A stretch of DNA of 64,000 bases from Frigoribacterium sp. PhB116 (GCF_004364285.1 NZ_SOBE01000001.1:930001-994000); one strand, 5' to 3'. Positions 52,972 through 62,722 are shown, counted from the stretch's first letter. Numbers and translations: made by a program. The notes: generated by a model not told the origin, from the letters alone.

Positions 52972-54107
52972 CGACCCTCCGGGTCGTCATGGACCAGATC
53001 CTGGCGCCGGTCCCCGGTGGCATCGGTCGCTACACGAGCGAGCTGTCGCGGGCGTTGGTCGCCACCGCCCCTCGGGGCTGCGACGTCCAGGGGGTCGTCG
53101 CGGCGCACCCCCAGGACGAGTACGACCGCCTGACCGACCTCGTCCCCGGCCTGAGCGGCCTGGCGAAGTCCCCGCTGGGACGTCGTGAGCTCTCGCTGGC
53201 GTGGCAGGCCGGCGTCGCCGGGCTCCCCGGCCGGGGAATGGTCCACGCCACCAGCCTGCTGGCTCCGCTGGGGCGGCACGACCGCGGCCTCGCCCCCGGC
53301 AACCAGACGGTCGTGACCATCCACGACACGGTCCCGTGGACCCACCCGGAGACCCTCACCCCCCGCGGGGTGCGCTGGCACAAGGCCATGACGAAGCGGG
53401 CGTTCCGGCACGCCGACGCCGTTGTGGTGCCCACGCACGCCGTCGCGAGCGAGCTGCTCGACCTCTTCCCCTTCGGTGATCGCGTGCGCGTCGTCGGCGG
53501 GGCCGTCAGCGACGACCTCCGCGTGCCGGCCGACGCCGACGCCGTAGCGGACGGGCTCGACCTGCCCGACGCCTACGTGCTCAGCGTGGGGACGATCGAG
53601 CCCCGCAAGGGGCTCGCGCCGCTCATCCGCGCGATGGCGCACCCCGACGCTCCCGACGTCCCGCTCCTCGTCGTGGGCCCGGAGGGCTGGGGCGACGTCC
53701 GTGTGGCCGACGTGGTCGGGGAGGTCGGCCTCTCGCCCGACCGCGTCCGCACCCTCGGCTTCGTCTCGGACGCCCAGCTCGCCGTCCTCCTGCAGCGCGC
53801 GTCCGCCTTCGTCTTCCCCAGCCTCGCCGAGGGCTTCGGGTTGCCCGTGGTCGAGGCGCTGAGCCTCGGCACCCCCACCATCGTCTCCGACGCTCCGGCG
53901 CTCGTCGAGGTGGCCGCCGACGGCGCCGTCGTCGTCCCACGCGAGGACGCCGAGGGCTATCCCGAGCGACTCGCGCAGGCGATGTTCCAGGTCGTGACCG
54001 ACCTCGAGCTGGCGTCCCGCCTGGGCATCGCCGGCCTCGACCGCGCCCGCGCGTTCAGCTGGCGCGACTCGGCCGACAAGGTCTGGCAGCTGCACGCCGA
54101 CCTCTGA
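52968..54107 (+). CDS. Glycosyltransferase family 4
   Basis: A 379-aa GT-B enzyme encoded right after rfbD. MDQILAPVPGGIGRYTSEL is the acceptor loop, VVTIHDTVPWTHPE and VVVPTHAVASELL follow, SVGTIEPRKGLAPLI opens the donor domain and SLAEGFGLPVVEALSLG is the nucleotide-sugar site. In mycobacteria the position next to rmlD holds the rhamnosyltransferase WbbL, but that is GT2; this is GT4, so the function may be analogous, not homologous. A terminator lies 21 bases after the stop. Confidence 0.87.
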   Translation: MTTLRVVMDQILAPVPGGIGRYTSELSRALVATAPRGCDVQGVVAAHPQDEYDRLTDLVPGLSGLAKSPLGRRELSLAWQAGVAGLPGRGMVHATSLLAPLGRHDRGLAPGNQTVVTIHDTVPWTHPETLTPRGVRWHKAMTKRAFRHADAVVVPTHAVASELLDLFPFGDRVRVVGGAVSDDLRVPADADAVADGLDLPDAYVLSVGTIEPRKGLAPLIRAMAHPDAPDVPLLVVGPEGWGDVRVADVVGEVGLSPDRVRTLGFVSDAQLAVLLQRASAFVFPSLAEGFGLPVVEALSLGTPTIVSDAPALVEVAADGAVVVPREDAEGYPERLAQAMFQVVTDLELASRLGIAGLDRARAFSWRDSADKVWQLHADL

Positions 54108-54127
54108 CCCGGCCCGGCACCGATCGG

Positions 54128-54158
54128 CCCGGCCGGCTGGCAGGACTAGCCGGCCGGG
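54128..54158. terminator. Convergent-gene hairpin terminator
   Basis: CCCGGCCGGCT (54128-54138) pairs perfectly with AGCCGGCCGGG (54148-54158) around a 9-base loop. It includes the stop codon of the LCP gene and sits 21 bases past the GT4 stop, so it may act in both directions. Confidence 0.65.
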
Positions 54159-55498
54159 GCCGCCGGGGCCGTCGCCGTCGCCACGTCGGCGCGGATGACG
54201 TCGTAGTCAGGGTAGACGTTCGAGTAGGTCGGCGGGACGATCTCGAGATCGCTGATCTGCTGCTCCTTGGCCTTCAGTGCCAGCTGGCCGAACGCGCCGA
54301 GAGCGGCCTGCGGGATGTCCGTGTCGACGGTCTGCACCCCCGCCGACGCGACCGACTGGAACTTGGACAGCACGGTGGCCGGCTGGAACTGCGACAGCAG
54401 CGCCTGCTGCACCTCGCGCTGTCGCGCCATCCGGTGGTAGTCGTCCGAGCCGTGGCGGGCACGCGCGTACCAGAGGGCGTGGTAACCGTCGAGCACCTGC
54501 TCCCCCGGCTCGATCCACCCGTCGACGTTGATCGGGTTGCCGGCGGCGTCGACGCCGCCGTTGATGGGCAGGCGCCCCTCGGTGTTGTCCACCGAGATCC
54601 CGCCGAGGGCGTCGATCAGGTCGACGAAGCCCTGCATGTCGATCAGCACGTAGTACTGGAGCGTCAGGCCCGTGACGCCCTGGACGGCGTCTCGCATGGC
54701 CTCGATGCCGGGGTTGCTGCCCTTCGACTCGGCGTCGGGGTAGAGCTCCGGGTGCTCCTCGCCGTAGGTGTAGAGGTAGCTGATCAGGCACTCGTCCCCG
54801 CAGCTGTAGCCGTCGGGGAACTCGCCCCAGAGCGGCGACCCCTCGGAGAACGGAGCGTTGTAGAGGTTCCGGGGGATGCCCACGATCGTCGTCGCCCCCG
54901 TCTCGGCGTCGATGCTCGCCACGGAGATGCTGTCGGGCCGGAGCCCGGTGCGGTCGGCTCCGGCGTCCCCGCCGAGCAGCAGGATGTTGTACCGCCCGTT
55001 CACGGGATCGGCCGCGGCGGCCTGCGAGGTGAAGAGCGAGTTCAGCAGGCCGTGCTGGACGCTCGTCAGGTAGGCACCCCAGGCGACCGGCCCCACCGTC
55101 GCGACGAGCAGCAGCGCCATGACGCCGGCGATGAACCCGCGCGCCGTGGGCGCCGTACGGATGATCCTCACGAGCCTGAGCGTGTCGAGCGTCAGGACGA
55201 CCCAGAGCACCGCGTAGTACACGAGGAACACCTGGACGACGGTCAGGGCGACGACGTTCGTCGCGACCTCGAGGAGAGGGGTGCTCCAGAACAGGGCGAG
55301 GGCCACGGTGACCACGACCACGGCCCACGACACGAGGGTGGACGCCAGGCCCCAGCGACCGAGCCTCCGGCTGCCCGCGAGCACCTGGGCCGAGCCGGGG
55401 ATCAGGACGTTGAGGAGCACCAGCGTCCACGCCCTCCGCGTCATGAACGAGGACGACGAGACGTCGGGGTGCCGGACCGGCAGGGAGGCGGCGCTCAC
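54146..55498 (-). CDS. LytR-CpsA-Psr (LCP) family protein
   Basis: A 450-aa membrane protein with three or four hydrophobic segments in the first 140 residues, then an external LCP domain: [48 protein letters not shown] and [17 protein letters not shown] with the Arg residues that bind the pyrophosphate-lipid. LCP enzymes transfer polysaccharide from undecaprenyl-pyrophosphate to peptidoglycan, the expected last step for the glycan made by this locus. The multi-helix N-terminus is longer than the single anchor of typical LytR. GTG start overlaps the purE stop. Confidence 0.9.
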   Translation of the reverse strand: MSAASLPVRHPDVSSSSFMTRRAWTLVLLNVLIPGSAQVLAGSRRLGRWGLASTLVSWAVVVVTVALALFWSTPLLEVATNVVALTVVQVFLVYYAVLWVVLTLDTLRLVRIIRTAPTARGFIAGVMALLLVATVGPVAWGAYLTSVQHGLLNSLFTSQAAAADPVNGRYNILLLGGDAGADRTGLRPDSISVASIDAETGATTIVGIPRNLYNAPFSEGSPLWGEFPDGYSCGDECLISYLYTYGEEHPELYPDAESKGSNPGIEAMRDAVQGVTGLTLQYYVLIDMQGFVDLIDALGGISVDNTEGRLPINGGVDAAGNPINVDGWIEPGEQVLDGYHALWYARARHGSDDYHRMARQREVQQALLSQFQPATVLSKFQSVASAGVQTVDTDIPQAALGAFGQLALKAKEQQISDLEIVPPTYSNVYPDYDVIRADVATATAPAAPAG

Positions 55499-56031
55499 AG
55501 CGATCGCTGCAGGGCGGCGTTCTTCTCCTCGACGAGCTCGCCCAGGCTCGTCGCGTAGTCGGCGAGCCGCGCCGACAGGTCGGGGTCGCCGGAGCCGAGG
55601 ATGCGGGCGGCGAGCAGGCCGGCGTTGGCGGCCCCGCCGATCGACACGGTGGCCACCGGGATGCCCGCCGGCATCTGGACGATCGAGAGGAGGGAGTCGA
55701 GGCCGTCGAGCTTCGCGAGGGCCACGGGCACGCCGATGACCGGGAGGGTCGTGACCGACGCGAGCATCCCCGGGAGGTGGGCCGCGCCTCCTGCGCCCGC
55801 GATCACCACGCGGATGCCGCGACCGGCGGCCTGCTGGCCGAAGCGGATCATCTTCTCCGGCGTCCGGTGGGCGGAGACGACCTCGACCTCGTGGGCGATG
55901 CCGAACTCGGTGAGGATCGCGGCGGCGCTCTGCATCGTCGGCCAGTCGCTGTCCGAGCCCATGACGATGGCCACCGTGGGCGCTCGCTCGGGCGTCGGGG
56001 CGGTCTCGGGGTCGGTCGTCTGGTCGGGCAC
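55495..56031 (-). CDS. purE: N5-carboxyaminoimidazole ribonucleotide mutase
   Basis: A 178-aa class I PurE converting N5-CAIR to CAIR in purine synthesis. [27 protein letters not shown] and [17 protein letters not shown] are the conserved active-site segments. The first 16 residues are a Thr/Pro-rich extension. GTG 56031 lies 7 bases after TATCCT, a possible internal leaderless promoter after purK. It shares a 4-base overlap with the LCP gene, linking wall glycan attachment to purine genes, as in mycobacteria. Confidence 0.95.
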   Translation of the reverse strand: MPDQTTDPETAPTPERAPTVAIVMGSDSDWPTMQSAAAILTEFGIAHEVEVVSAHRTPEKMIRFGQQAAGRGIRVVIAGAGGAAHLPGMLASVTTLPVIGVPVALAKLDGLDSLLSIVQMPAGIPVATVSIGGAANAGLLAARILGSGDPDLSARLADYATSLGELVEEKNAALQRSL

Positions 56032-56038
56032 GAAGGAG

Positions 56039-56044
56039 AGGATA
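56039..56044 (-). promoter_or_regulatory. Internal purE -10 element
   Basis: TATCCT on the minus strand, 7 bases before the purE GTG and 4 bases past the purK stop. It would allow purE and LCP to be expressed without purK. Confidence 0.45.
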
Positions 56045-56048
56045 GCCG

Positions 56049-57185
56049 TCAGTCCTCGAAGAAACGGACAGCGGCGCGCGCCCTCCCCCGGGCGTCCTCG
56101 AGGTCCGGCCCGGTCGTCGTGACGTGCCCGACCTTGCGGCCGGGGCGAGGGTCCTTGCCGTAGTCGTGCACCTTCGCCCCCGGCTGGTCGGCCATCAGGG
56201 CCGGGAGCCGGTCGGCCATCGTGCCCTGGGCGGGGCCGCCGAGCACGTTGACCATGACGCTCCAGGCACGGTGCGGGCTCGTGTCGCCGAGGGGCAGGTC
56301 GAGCACGGCCCGGAGGTGCTGCTCGAACTGGCTCGTGACGGCGCCGTCGATGCTCCAGTGCCCGGTGTTGTGGGGCCGCATCGCGAGCTCGTTGACCAGG
56401 AGGCGGCCGTCGGTCGTCTCGAAGAGCTCGACCGCCAGCACGCCCGTGACGCCGACCTGCTCGGCGACGACGGTCGCGATCCGTCGGGCCTCGTCGGACA
56501 GGGCGTCGTCGGCGTCGGGGGCCGGCGCCGTGACCTCGGCACACACTCCGTCGCGCTGCACCGTCTCGACGAGGGGCCACGCGGCGATCTCACCGGAGGG
56601 CCGACGAGCGACCAGCTGCGCGAGCTCCCGCCGGAACTCGACGAGCTCCTCCACGAGCAGGGCGTCGGAGGCGCCGGCCGCGCCGAGCGCCGCGAACCAG
56701 TCGTCCGCCCCGTCCGCCGAGCGCACGACCCGGACGCCCTTGCCGTCGTAGCCGCCGCGCGGCGTCTTCACCACCGCGCGCCCGCCGTGCTCGGCGAGGA
56801 ACGCGGCCAGGTCGTCGCGACCACGGACGGTCGCCCACGCGGGGACCGGCAGCCCGAGCGCCGTGAGGCGCTCGCGCATGACGATCTTGTCCTGGGCCAC
56901 GAAGAGCGCCTCGGGGCTCGGGTGGACCTCGACGCCGGCGTCGACCAGAGCCCGCAGCACGTCCTGGGGGACGTGCTCGTGGTCGAAGGTCACGGCGTGG
57001 ACGTCCTTCGCGAACCGCAGCACCGTCTCCGCGTCGTGGTAGTCGCCGACCTGCGTCGCGGCGAGTCGGGCGGAACTGCCCTCGGCCTCGGCCAGCACCG
57101 AGATCTCGATGCCGAGGTGGACGGCGGGCGGGACCATCATGCGGGCGAGCTGGCCGCCTCCGATGACGCCGATGCGGTAGGTCAT
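56049..57185 (-). CDS. purK: N5-carboxyaminoimidazole ribonucleotide synthetase
   Basis: A 378-aa ATP-grasp enzyme that carboxylates AIR with bicarbonate and [17 protein letters not shown] is the N-terminal signature, [14 protein letters not shown] the glycine-rich ATP loop, [17 protein letters not shown] and [17 protein letters not shown] the metal/ATP site. The ATG at 57185 has AGGAG 7 bases upstream; the GTG 14 codons earlier is unlikely. Confidence 0.95.
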   Translation of the reverse strand: MTYRIGVIGGGQLARMMVPPAVHLGIEISVLAEAEGSSARLAATQVGDYHDAETVLRFAKDVHAVTFDHEHVPQDVLRALVDAGVEVHPSPEALFVAQDKIVMRERLTALGLPVPAWATVRGRDDLAAFLAEHGGRAVVKTPRGGYDGKGVRVVRSADGADDWFAALGAAGASDALLVEELVEFRRELAQLVARRPSGEIAAWPLVETVQRDGVCAEVTAPAPDADDALSDEARRIATVVAEQVGVTGVLAVELFETTDGRLLVNELAMRPHNTGHWSIDGAVTSQFEQHLRAVLDLPLGDTSPHRAWSVMVNVLGGPAQGTMADRLPALMADQPGAKVHDYGKDPRPGRKVGHVTTTGPDLEDARGRARAAVRFFED

Positions 57186-57210
57186 GTCGTCTCCTGGTGG
57201 TGGGCGTCGG

Positions 57211-57672
57211 TCAGCTGACGATCTCACCGGTCACCTGCGGCGACGACCGGTCGCCGGTCAGAAGGCAGCGGAACGTGACGTTGGCCACGCCCACGTCGCC
57301 GCCCGTGAAGATGCCGGTGACGTCGATCGAGACCCCGCCGTCGGCCGCCACGAGCGTCTGCGTCGAGCGGTCCCCCCACGTGTAGCCGGCCTCGAGCTCG
57401 GCGCCGGCGGCCTCGACGCAGGCGTCGTAGGCGGTCTGGTCGGTCCACGCGTCCGCACCGGCCGTGGGCACGGGGGCCGCGCTCGACGGCTCGTCGGCCG
57501 GCTCCGTCTCGCCGGGGGACGGCGAGGACGACGGCGACGGGCTGCCCGTGACGCTCGCGGAGCTGGTCGGCGTCGGGCTCGCGGTCGGCCCGCCCGACCC
57601 CGTGCAGCCGCTCAGGACGAGGACGAGACCCGCCGCCACGGCGAGGACGGCGGTCTGCTTCGTGGGTGCCAT
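57211..57672 (-). CDS. Small lipoprotein of unknown function
   Basis: A 153-aa lipoprotein: VLVLSGC near residue 22 is a lipobox, followed by a Ser/Thr/Pro-rich linker of 45 residues and a compact domain with two Cys (YDACVEAAG and TFRCLLTGD). No enzyme motif is seen. Its place between purK and ugd is not one I recognise from other genomes. ATG 57672 is 7 bases after TAGCAT; the longer upstream frame lies inside ugd and is discarded. Confidence 0.75.
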   Translation of the reverse strand: MAPTKQTAVLAVAAGLVLVLSGCTGSGGPTASPTPTSSASVTGSPSPSSSPSPGETEPADEPSSAAPVPTAGADAWTDQTAYDACVEAAGAELEAGYTWGDRSTQTLVAADGGVSIDVTGIFTGGDVGVANVTFRCLLTGDRSSPQVTGEIVS

Positions 57673-57679
57673 GACCAGG

Positions 57680-57685
57680 ATGCTA
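57680..57685 (-). promoter_or_regulatory. Lipoprotein leaderless -10 element
   Basis: TAGCAT on the minus strand, 7 bases before the ATG at 57672. Confidence 0.55.
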
Positions 57686-57697
57686 TCGGCGTCCCGG

Positions 57698-59005
57698 TCA
57701 GGGACGACCGAGCCCCCGCGCCTCGAAGCCGGCCGCGCGCCACGCGCCGAGGTCGAGGACGGCACGGGCGTCCACGATCCGGAGCTCCGCGACGAGCTCC
57801 GCGACGTGCGCCGGGTCGAGCTGGCGGAACTGCTTCCACTCCGTGAGGACGAGCACGACGTCGGCGTCACGCAGGGCCGAGTCGACGTCGGCCACGTAGT
57901 CGAGCTCGGGCGCGACGCGGCGGGCGGTCTCGTTGGCCTCGGGGTCGTGCACGCGGACGGAGGCGCCGCGGTCGTGAAGCGCGCGGGCCACGTCGAGCGC
58001 GGGCGAGTCGCGGACGTCGTCGCTGTCGGGCTTGAACGCGACGCCGAGGACGGCGACGCGCGCGCCCTCGACCTCCCCCACGAGCTCGACGGTCAGGTCG
58101 ACGACCTTGGCGCGGCGACGCAGGTTGACCGCGTCGACGTCGGCGAGGAACGCCAGGGACTCGAGGCCGAGCTCGTCAGCCCGTGCCTGGAACGCGCGGA
58201 TGTCCTTCGGGAGGCAGCCGCCTCCGAAGCCGAGGCCCGCGTTCAGGAACTTGCGGCCGATGCGGGCATCGTGTCCGATGGCGTCGGCCAGCTGGGTGAC
58301 GTCCGCCCCCGTCGCCTCCGCGATCTCGGCCATGGCGTTGATGAACGAGATCTTGGTCGCGAGGAACGCGTTCGCCGACACCTTGACGAGCTCCGCGGTC
58401 GCGTAGTCCATGACGAGTCGTGGCGTGCCCGTCGCGAGCGCCGTCGCGTAGACCTCGTCGAGCAGCGCCGTGGCGCGCTCCCCCCCGGCGCCGGCCGGGA
58501 CGCCGTAGACGAAACGGTCGGGCGAGACCGTGTCCTTCACGGCGAAGCCCTCCCTGAGGAACTCCGGGTTCCAGGCGAGGTCGGCGCCGGACGAGGAGGC
58601 GCGCACCCGCTCCGCGAGACGAGCCGCGGTGCCGACCGGGACGGTCGACTTCCCCACGACGAGGTCGCCGTCCGCGAGGTGCGGCAGCAGTGCAGTCACG
58701 GCCGCGTCCACGTAGGTCATGTCCGCCGCGTGGCTGCCTGCGGTCTGGGGCGTGCCCACGGCGACGAAGTGCACCTGGGCACCCGCCGCCTCCGACATGT
58801 CGGTGGTGAAGCGGAGCCGTCCGCTGGCCGTGGCGCGCTCGAGCACCTCGGGCAGGCCGGGCTCGAAGAAGGGGGCGCGGCCGGCCGAGAGCTCGGCGAC
58901 CTTGCGCTCGTCGACGTCGACGCCGACGACGTCGTGGCCGAGCTCGGCCATGCACGCGGCGTGGACCGCTCCGAGGTAACCACAGCCGATGACAGAGATT
59001 CGCAT
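57698..59005 (-). CDS. UDP-glucose 6-dehydrogenase
   Basis: A 435-aa enzyme oxidising UDP-glucose to UDP-glucuronate with two NAD. ISVIGCGYLGAVHAACMAEL is the NAD site, GKSTVPVG and AWNPEFLREGFAV are the conserved middle motifs, and GFGGGCLPKDIRAF holds the catalytic Cys. The C-terminal domain with KPDSDDVRDSPALDVA binds the second half of the sugar nucleotide. Length is typical. It gives the uronic acid precursor for wall polymers. ATG 59005 follows CAAGAT by 6 bases, an imperfect -10. Confidence 0.92.
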   Translation of the reverse strand: MRISVIGCGYLGAVHAACMAELGHDVVGVDVDERKVAELSAGRAPFFEPGLPEVLERATASGRLRFTTDMSEAAGAQVHFVAVGTPQTAGSHAADMTYVDAAVTALLPHLADGDLVVGKSTVPVGTAARLAERVRASSSGADLAWNPEFLREGFAVKDTVSPDRFVYGVPAGAGGERATALLDEVYATALATGTPRLVMDYATAELVKVSANAFLATKISFINAMAEIAEATGADVTQLADAIGHDARIGRKFLNAGLGFGGGCLPKDIRAFQARADELGLESLAFLADVDAVNLRRRAKVVDLTVELVGEVEGARVAVLGVAFKPDSDDVRDSPALDVARALHDRGASVRVHDPEANETARRVAPELDYVADVDSALRDADVVLVLTEWKQFRQLDPAHVAELVAELRIVDARAVLDLGAWRAAGFEARGLGRP

Positions 59006-59069
59006 GGGGACATCTTGGCTGCTCCCGACCCCGGGCGGAAAATCGGCGCTCAGCACGAGCCGCAGAGCC

Positions 59070-59633
59070 TCAGCCTCGCGCAGGCGGCCAGGCGTCGGTC
59101 GCGCCGTGCTGACCCGGGGTCGACTGGTCGAGTCGGCGGCGCTGGGCGACGAGGGTCGCGTCCGCCTCCATGAGGTCGTGCAGGGTCGCCTGGACCAGGT
59201 CGGCCCCCGGGACGTCCCAGAGCACGACGGGGCGGTCGAGCCCCGTGTTCACGAGCACGTCCCCGCTGCGGAACAGGCTCTGCACGGCGTTCTTCCGCAC
59301 CGTGAGGTCGTAGCCGCGGCTGTGCAGCAGCTCTTGCCGCGACCGCACGAAGAAACCCCGCCGCAGGACGATGCGCCGCGTGGTGATGACGTAGCGGCGA
59401 CCGAGCCAGACCAGCAGGGGGACGAGCCAGAGCAGCAGCGCCAGCAGCACCGCGGCCCCGCGGACGATCCAGTTCTGCCACTCGAGCTCGAACCAGCTGC
59501 CGAAGTAGCCGCCCGCCGCGCACACCGCGACGAGGGCCACCGACGGCCAGAACAGCACCCGGGAGTGCGGGTGCAGGCGCGCGACGACCTCTTCCCGGGG
59601 CTGCTGCTCGGCCGTGCTCACGGGGTCATTCAT
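59070..59633 (-). CDS. PH-domain membrane protein
   Basis: A 187-aa protein with two adjacent transmembrane helices (about residues 27-45 and 58-78), then a bacterial PH domain beginning YVITTRRIVLRRGFFVR and a Gly/Pro-rich tail. Its position after birA matches the mycobacterial Rv3278c-type protein. Function unknown; roles at the membrane are likely. Its start overlaps the birA stop by 8 bases (TATGAATGA). Confidence 0.82.
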   Translation of the reverse strand: MNDPVSTAEQQPREEVVARLHPHSRVLFWPSVALVAVCAAGGYFGSWFELEWQNWIVRGAAVLLALLLWLVPLLVWLGRRYVITTRRIVLRRGFFVRSRQELLHSRGYDLTVRKNAVQSLFRSGDVLVNTGLDRPVVLWDVPGADLVQATLHDLMEADATLVAQRRRLDQSTPGQHGATDAWPPARG

Positions 59634-60420
59634 ACCGCAGGTGGGTGACGTCGCCGGAGGACACGGCGACGGCGCCCCCGGTCGGCGGCTCGACGACGAG
59701 ACGACCCTCGTGGTCGATCGACGACGCCGTGCCGGTCAGGACCTCGCCCGAGGGCAGCTCGACGCGCACCGGGCGGCCGAGCGTGGTGCAGTCGGCGAGC
59801 ACACGGGCACGCAGCCCGCTCGCCTCGGCGTCGCCCCCCGCGGACACGAGCGCGTCGACGAGCGCGACGACGTCGGCGAGCCACGCCGACAGGACCTGGT
59901 CGGCCAGCGCCTGCGTCGTCCCCTCGGCCCCGTGCAGCGACAACGAGGTGGACACCGTCGTCGGCAGCTCGTCCCGGGTCAGCGAGAGGTTGACGCCTGC
60001 GCCGACCACCACGGCCGACGCGTCGTCGCGCGCCTGGGCGAGGATCCCGCACACCTTGAGGCCGTCCACCTGGACGTCGTTGGGCCACTTCAGGCCGACC
60101 TCGCCCGTCCGGACGACGGCCGCGAGGGAGGCGCGCATCGCGACGCCCGCGGCGAGGGGCACCCAGCCCAGGGACTCGACGGGCAGCCCGCGGCGTTCGA
60201 CGAGGACGCTCACGGCGAGCGTGCGGCCCGGAGGCGCGGTCCAGGTGCGGCCGAGACGCCCGCGCCCGGCCGTCTGGGACGTCGTGGCGAGGACCGCCAG
60301 GTGCGGGGCCGTCGCGTCGGCGAGCAGGTCGGCGTTCGTCGACCCGGTCTCGGCCACGTGCACGAGTCGCGGGCTGCGGGCCGAGCTCAGGGGGAAGGAG
60401 GCGCTCGTGGGGTCGGTCAC
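59626..60420 (-). CDS. birA: Biotin--[acetyl-CoA-carboxylase] ligase
   Basis: A 264-aa biotin protein ligase that makes biotinyl-AMP and transfers biotin to the carboxyl carrier. TSQTAGRGRLGRTW is the biotin/ATP loop, LKWPNDVQVDGLKVCGIL the Lys-binding segment, and GAGVNLSL is present. It lacks the N-terminal helix-turn-helix of E. coli BirA, so it is a monofunctional enzyme. GTG 60420 is 6 bases after TAGGCT. It is divergent from accD, the carboxylase it serves. Confidence 0.94.
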   Translation of the reverse strand: MTDPTSASFPLSSARSPRLVHVAETGSTNADLLADATAPHLAVLATTSQTAGRGRLGRTWTAPPGRTLAVSVLVERRGLPVESLGWVPLAAGVAMRASLAAVVRTGEVGLKWPNDVQVDGLKVCGILAQARDDASAVVVGAGVNLSLTRDELPTTVSTSLSLHGAEGTTQALADQVLSAWLADVVALVDALVSAGGDAEASGLRARVLADCTTLGRPVRVELPSGEVLTGTASSIDHEGRLVVEPPTGGAVAVSSGDVTHLRYE

Positions 60421-60426
60421 GCCGCC

Positions 60427-60513
60427 AGCCTAGGCGTTGACGACTTCCACCATCCGAGGCACTTCGCACGCGAGGGAACCTCCAACGGCGGCCGCGGACG
60501 CCCTCGGTAGAGT
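60427..60513. promoter_or_regulatory. Divergent birA/accD promoters
   Basis: TAGGCT (60432-60427, minus) precedes the birA GTG by 6 bases. TAGAGT (60508-60513, plus) precedes the accD GTG by 7 bases. Both genes look leaderless. The intervening segment holds no other clear motif. Confidence 0.55.
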
Positions 60514-60520
60514 GACCGGT

Positions 60521-62137
60521 GTGACTTCCGACTCCGCGCCCCGCGACGACGCCTCGCAGCCCGATCTCCGCACGACGGCGGGCAAGCTCGCCGACCTCAA
60601 GGCCCGCTACCACGAGGCCGTGACGGCCAGCGGCGAGGCCGCGATCGCGAAGCAGCACGCCAAGGGCAAGATGACTGCCCGTGAGCGCATCGACGGCCTC
60701 CTCGACCCGGGCTCGTTCGTCGAGCTCGACGAGTTCGTGCGCCACCGCACCCACGCCTTCGGCATGGAGTCGAAGCGCCCCTACGGCGACGCGGTCGTCA
60801 CGGGGACGGGCACGGTGCACGGCCGCCAGGTCGCCGTCTACTCGCAGGACTTCACCATCTTCGGCGGCTCGCTCGGCGAGGTCGCCGGCGAGAAGATCAT
60901 CAAGGTCATGGAGCTCGCCCTCAAGACGGGCGTGCCGATCATCGGCATCCTCGACTCCGGCGGGGCCCGGATCCAGGAGGGGGTGGTCGCGCTCGGCAAG
61001 TACGGCGAGATCTTCCGGCTGAACACCCGCGCCTCCGGCGTCGTCCCGCAGATCTCGCTCATCATGGGCCCGGCGGCGGGAGGCGCGGTGTACTCCCCCG
61101 CGCTCACCGACTTCGTCATCATGGTCGACAAGACGAGCCACATGTTCGTGACGGGCCCGGACGTCATCAAGACCGTCACCGGCGAGGACGTCGGCTTCGA
61201 GGAGCTCGGCGGCGCCCTCACCCACAACAAGGTCAGCGGCGTCTCGCACTACCTCGCGAGCGACGAGGACGACGCGCTCGACTACGCGCGGTCGCTGCTC
61301 TCGTACCTGCCCGACAACAACCTGTCCGAGCCGCACGTCTTCGACACGGCCGTCGAGCTCGAGACGACGGACGACGACCGCCAGCTCAACACGCTGATCC
61401 CGGACAGCCCCAACCAGCCCTACGACGTGATGACCGTCATCGAGCACGTCGTCGACGACGGGGAGTTCCTCGAGGTGCAGCCGCTGTTCGCGCCGAACAT
61501 CGTCATCGGGTTCGGCCGGGTCGAGGGCCGCTCGGTGGGCGTCGTCGCCAACCAGCCGTCGGCCATGGCCGGCACCCTGAACATCGAGGCGGGAGAGAAG
61601 GCGAGTCGGTTCGTGCGCTTCTGCGACGCGTTCGGCATCCCCATCCTGACCCTGGTCGACGTGCCGGGGTACCTGCCGGGCACCGACCAGGAGTGGACGG
61701 GCGTCATCCGCCGCGGCGCGAAGCTGCTCTACGCCTACGCCGAGGCGACCGTGCCCCTCGTGACCGTCATCACCCGCAAGGCCTACGGCGGCGCCTACAT
61801 CGTGATGGGGTCCAAGCAGCTGGGCGCCGACATCAACCTGGCCTGGCCGACCGCCGAGATCGCCGTCATGGGCGGCCAGGGCGCGGTCAACATCCTGTAC
61901 CGCAACGAGATCAAGGCCGCGGAGGCCGCCGGCGAGGACGTCGCCGCGGTCCGGGCGAGGCTCGCCAGCGAGTACACCTACAACGTCGCCAGCCCCTTCC
62001 TGGCCGCCGAGCGCGGCGAGCTCGACGGTGTGATCGAGCCGGCGGCGACCCGCGTCGCCGTCGTCAAGGCGCTCCGCGCCCTCCGCACGAAGCGTGCCGA
62101 CCTGCCGCCCAAGAAGCACGGGAACATCCCCCTGTGA
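60521..62137 (+). CDS. accD: Acyl-CoA carboxylase beta (carboxyltransferase) subunit, AccD5-like
   Basis: A 538-aa carboxyltransferase transferring CO2 from biotin to acetyl- or propionyl-CoA. The N- and C-domains carry the two oxyanion loops: [12 protein letters not shown] and [37 protein letters not shown] and [16 protein letters not shown] are typical. The biotinylated alpha subunit is not in the window. GTG 60521 is chosen because TAGAGT is 7 bases upstream and the longer frame adds no family homology. Epsilon subunit follows in a GTGA overlap. Confidence 0.95.
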   Translation: MTSDSAPRDDASQPDLRTTAGKLADLKARYHEAVTASGEAAIAKQHAKGKMTARERIDGLLDPGSFVELDEFVRHRTHAFGMESKRPYGDAVVTGTGTVHGRQVAVYSQDFTIFGGSLGEVAGEKIIKVMELALKTGVPIIGILDSGGARIQEGVVALGKYGEIFRLNTRASGVVPQISLIMGPAAGGAVYSPALTDFVIMVDKTSHMFVTGPDVIKTVTGEDVGFEELGGALTHNKVSGVSHYLASDEDDALDYARSLLSYLPDNNLSEPHVFDTAVELETTDDDRQLNTLIPDSPNQPYDVMTVIEHVVDDGEFLEVQPLFAPNIVIGFGRVEGRSVGVVANQPSAMAGTLNIEAGEKASRFVRFCDAFGIPILTLVDVPGYLPGTDQEWTGVIRRGAKLLYAYAEATVPLVTVITRKAYGGAYIVMGSKQLGADINLAWPTAEIAVMGGQGAVNILYRNEIKAAEAAGEDVAAVRARLASEYTYNVASPFLAAERGELDGVIEPAATRVAVVKALRALRTKRADLPPKKHGNIPL

Positions 62138-62400
62138 GCGGCCGCCACGCCGCCGACGACACGACCGACGCGCAGGAGGCCGGGGCGCCGCTCCTGCGCG
62201 TCGTCGGAGGCTCGCCGAAGCCGGAGGAGCTCGCCGCCGTCACGGCTGTCCTGACGGCCCTCGAGGCGGAGGCGGCCGAGTCGGCGAGGGAGGCCCCTCG
62301 GGACCTCTCCGCGTCGCCCTCCGGCTGGTCCTCCCGGGCGGCTCGTCTCCGGCGCCCCGTCGACCGCGGCCCCGGTCGCTGGCGCAGCTTCTCGGCCTGA
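62134..62400 (+). CDS. accE: Acyl-CoA carboxylase epsilon subunit
   Basis: An 88-aa protein of the AccE family that joins the alpha and beta subunits in actinobacterial complexes. [20 protein letters not shown] is the conserved helix-strand pattern, and W-S-x-R-A-A-R-L-R-R-P near residue 68 and the WRSFSA end match the usual C-terminal signature. GTG start in a 4-base overlap with accD. The Ala/Glu-rich middle is probably disordered. No functional replacement is needed. Confidence 0.88.
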   Translation: MSGRHAADDTTDAQEAGAPLLRVVGGSPKPEELAAVTAVLTALEAEAAESAREAPRDLSASPSGWSSRAARLRRPVDRGPGRWRSFSA

Positions 62401-62536
62401 GCCCGGCCGCACCCGCGCGCGTACCCCGACCTCGTACCCCGCCATCGGGACCGGCGCGTCCCGATGCCCACGGATACGGCACCCGAACGGGGGTAGACGG
62501 GTCACTCACCCCCGAGCTGTCCCCCTAAATGACGAC

Positions 62537-62565
62537 TTTGCGCTCGTGGCGGGGGGCGACATACT
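62537..62565 (+). promoter_or_regulatory. Promoter candidate for a small RNA
   Basis: TTTGCG (62537-62542) and CATACT (62560-62565) lie 17 bases apart on the plus strand. A second -10-like TAGGGT occurs at 62617-62622. The 62401-62536 stretch before it shows no gene or clear structure. Confidence 0.4.
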
Positions 62566-62571
62566 CGTTCT

Positions 62572-62722
62572 TGCTAGGTGCCTCTCCTTGAGTCGCACCA
62601 CCGATCGGGAGCTGACTAGGGTAAGCGAGTTCTCGGTCGGGGGCGGATCAGGGCGACATTCGGGTTGTCGCTCTGGACCGGGATATCTCCCATGAGGGCC
62701 AGACGGGTGTCTGGCCCTCTTT
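62572..62722 (+). ncRNA. Candidate small non-coding RNA
   Basis: In the 415-base gap between accE and the next gene, a promoter-like pair leads to about 150 bases that end in a strong terminator. Inside are a 10-bp stem (CAGGGCGACA with TGTCGCTCTG, one G-U, 7-base loop) at about 62649-62675 and a small GGGA-TATC-TCCC hairpin. No plus-strand coding frame fits. A long 3' untranslated region of accE is the alternative. It does not match 4.5S, RNase P, tmRNA or 6C features that I can recognise. Confidence 0.35.
62694..62722 (+). terminator. Rho-independent terminator
   Basis: GAGGGCCAGAC (62694-62704) pairs perfectly with GTCTGGCCCTC (62709-62719) around GGGT and is followed by TTT. This is the most classical intrinsic terminator in the window and points to plus-strand transcription. 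Confidence 0.85.

Noticed and set aside
62572-62722. 4.5S RNA, tmRNA or RNase P RNA
   Set aside because: None of their conserved core motifs is present in the region.
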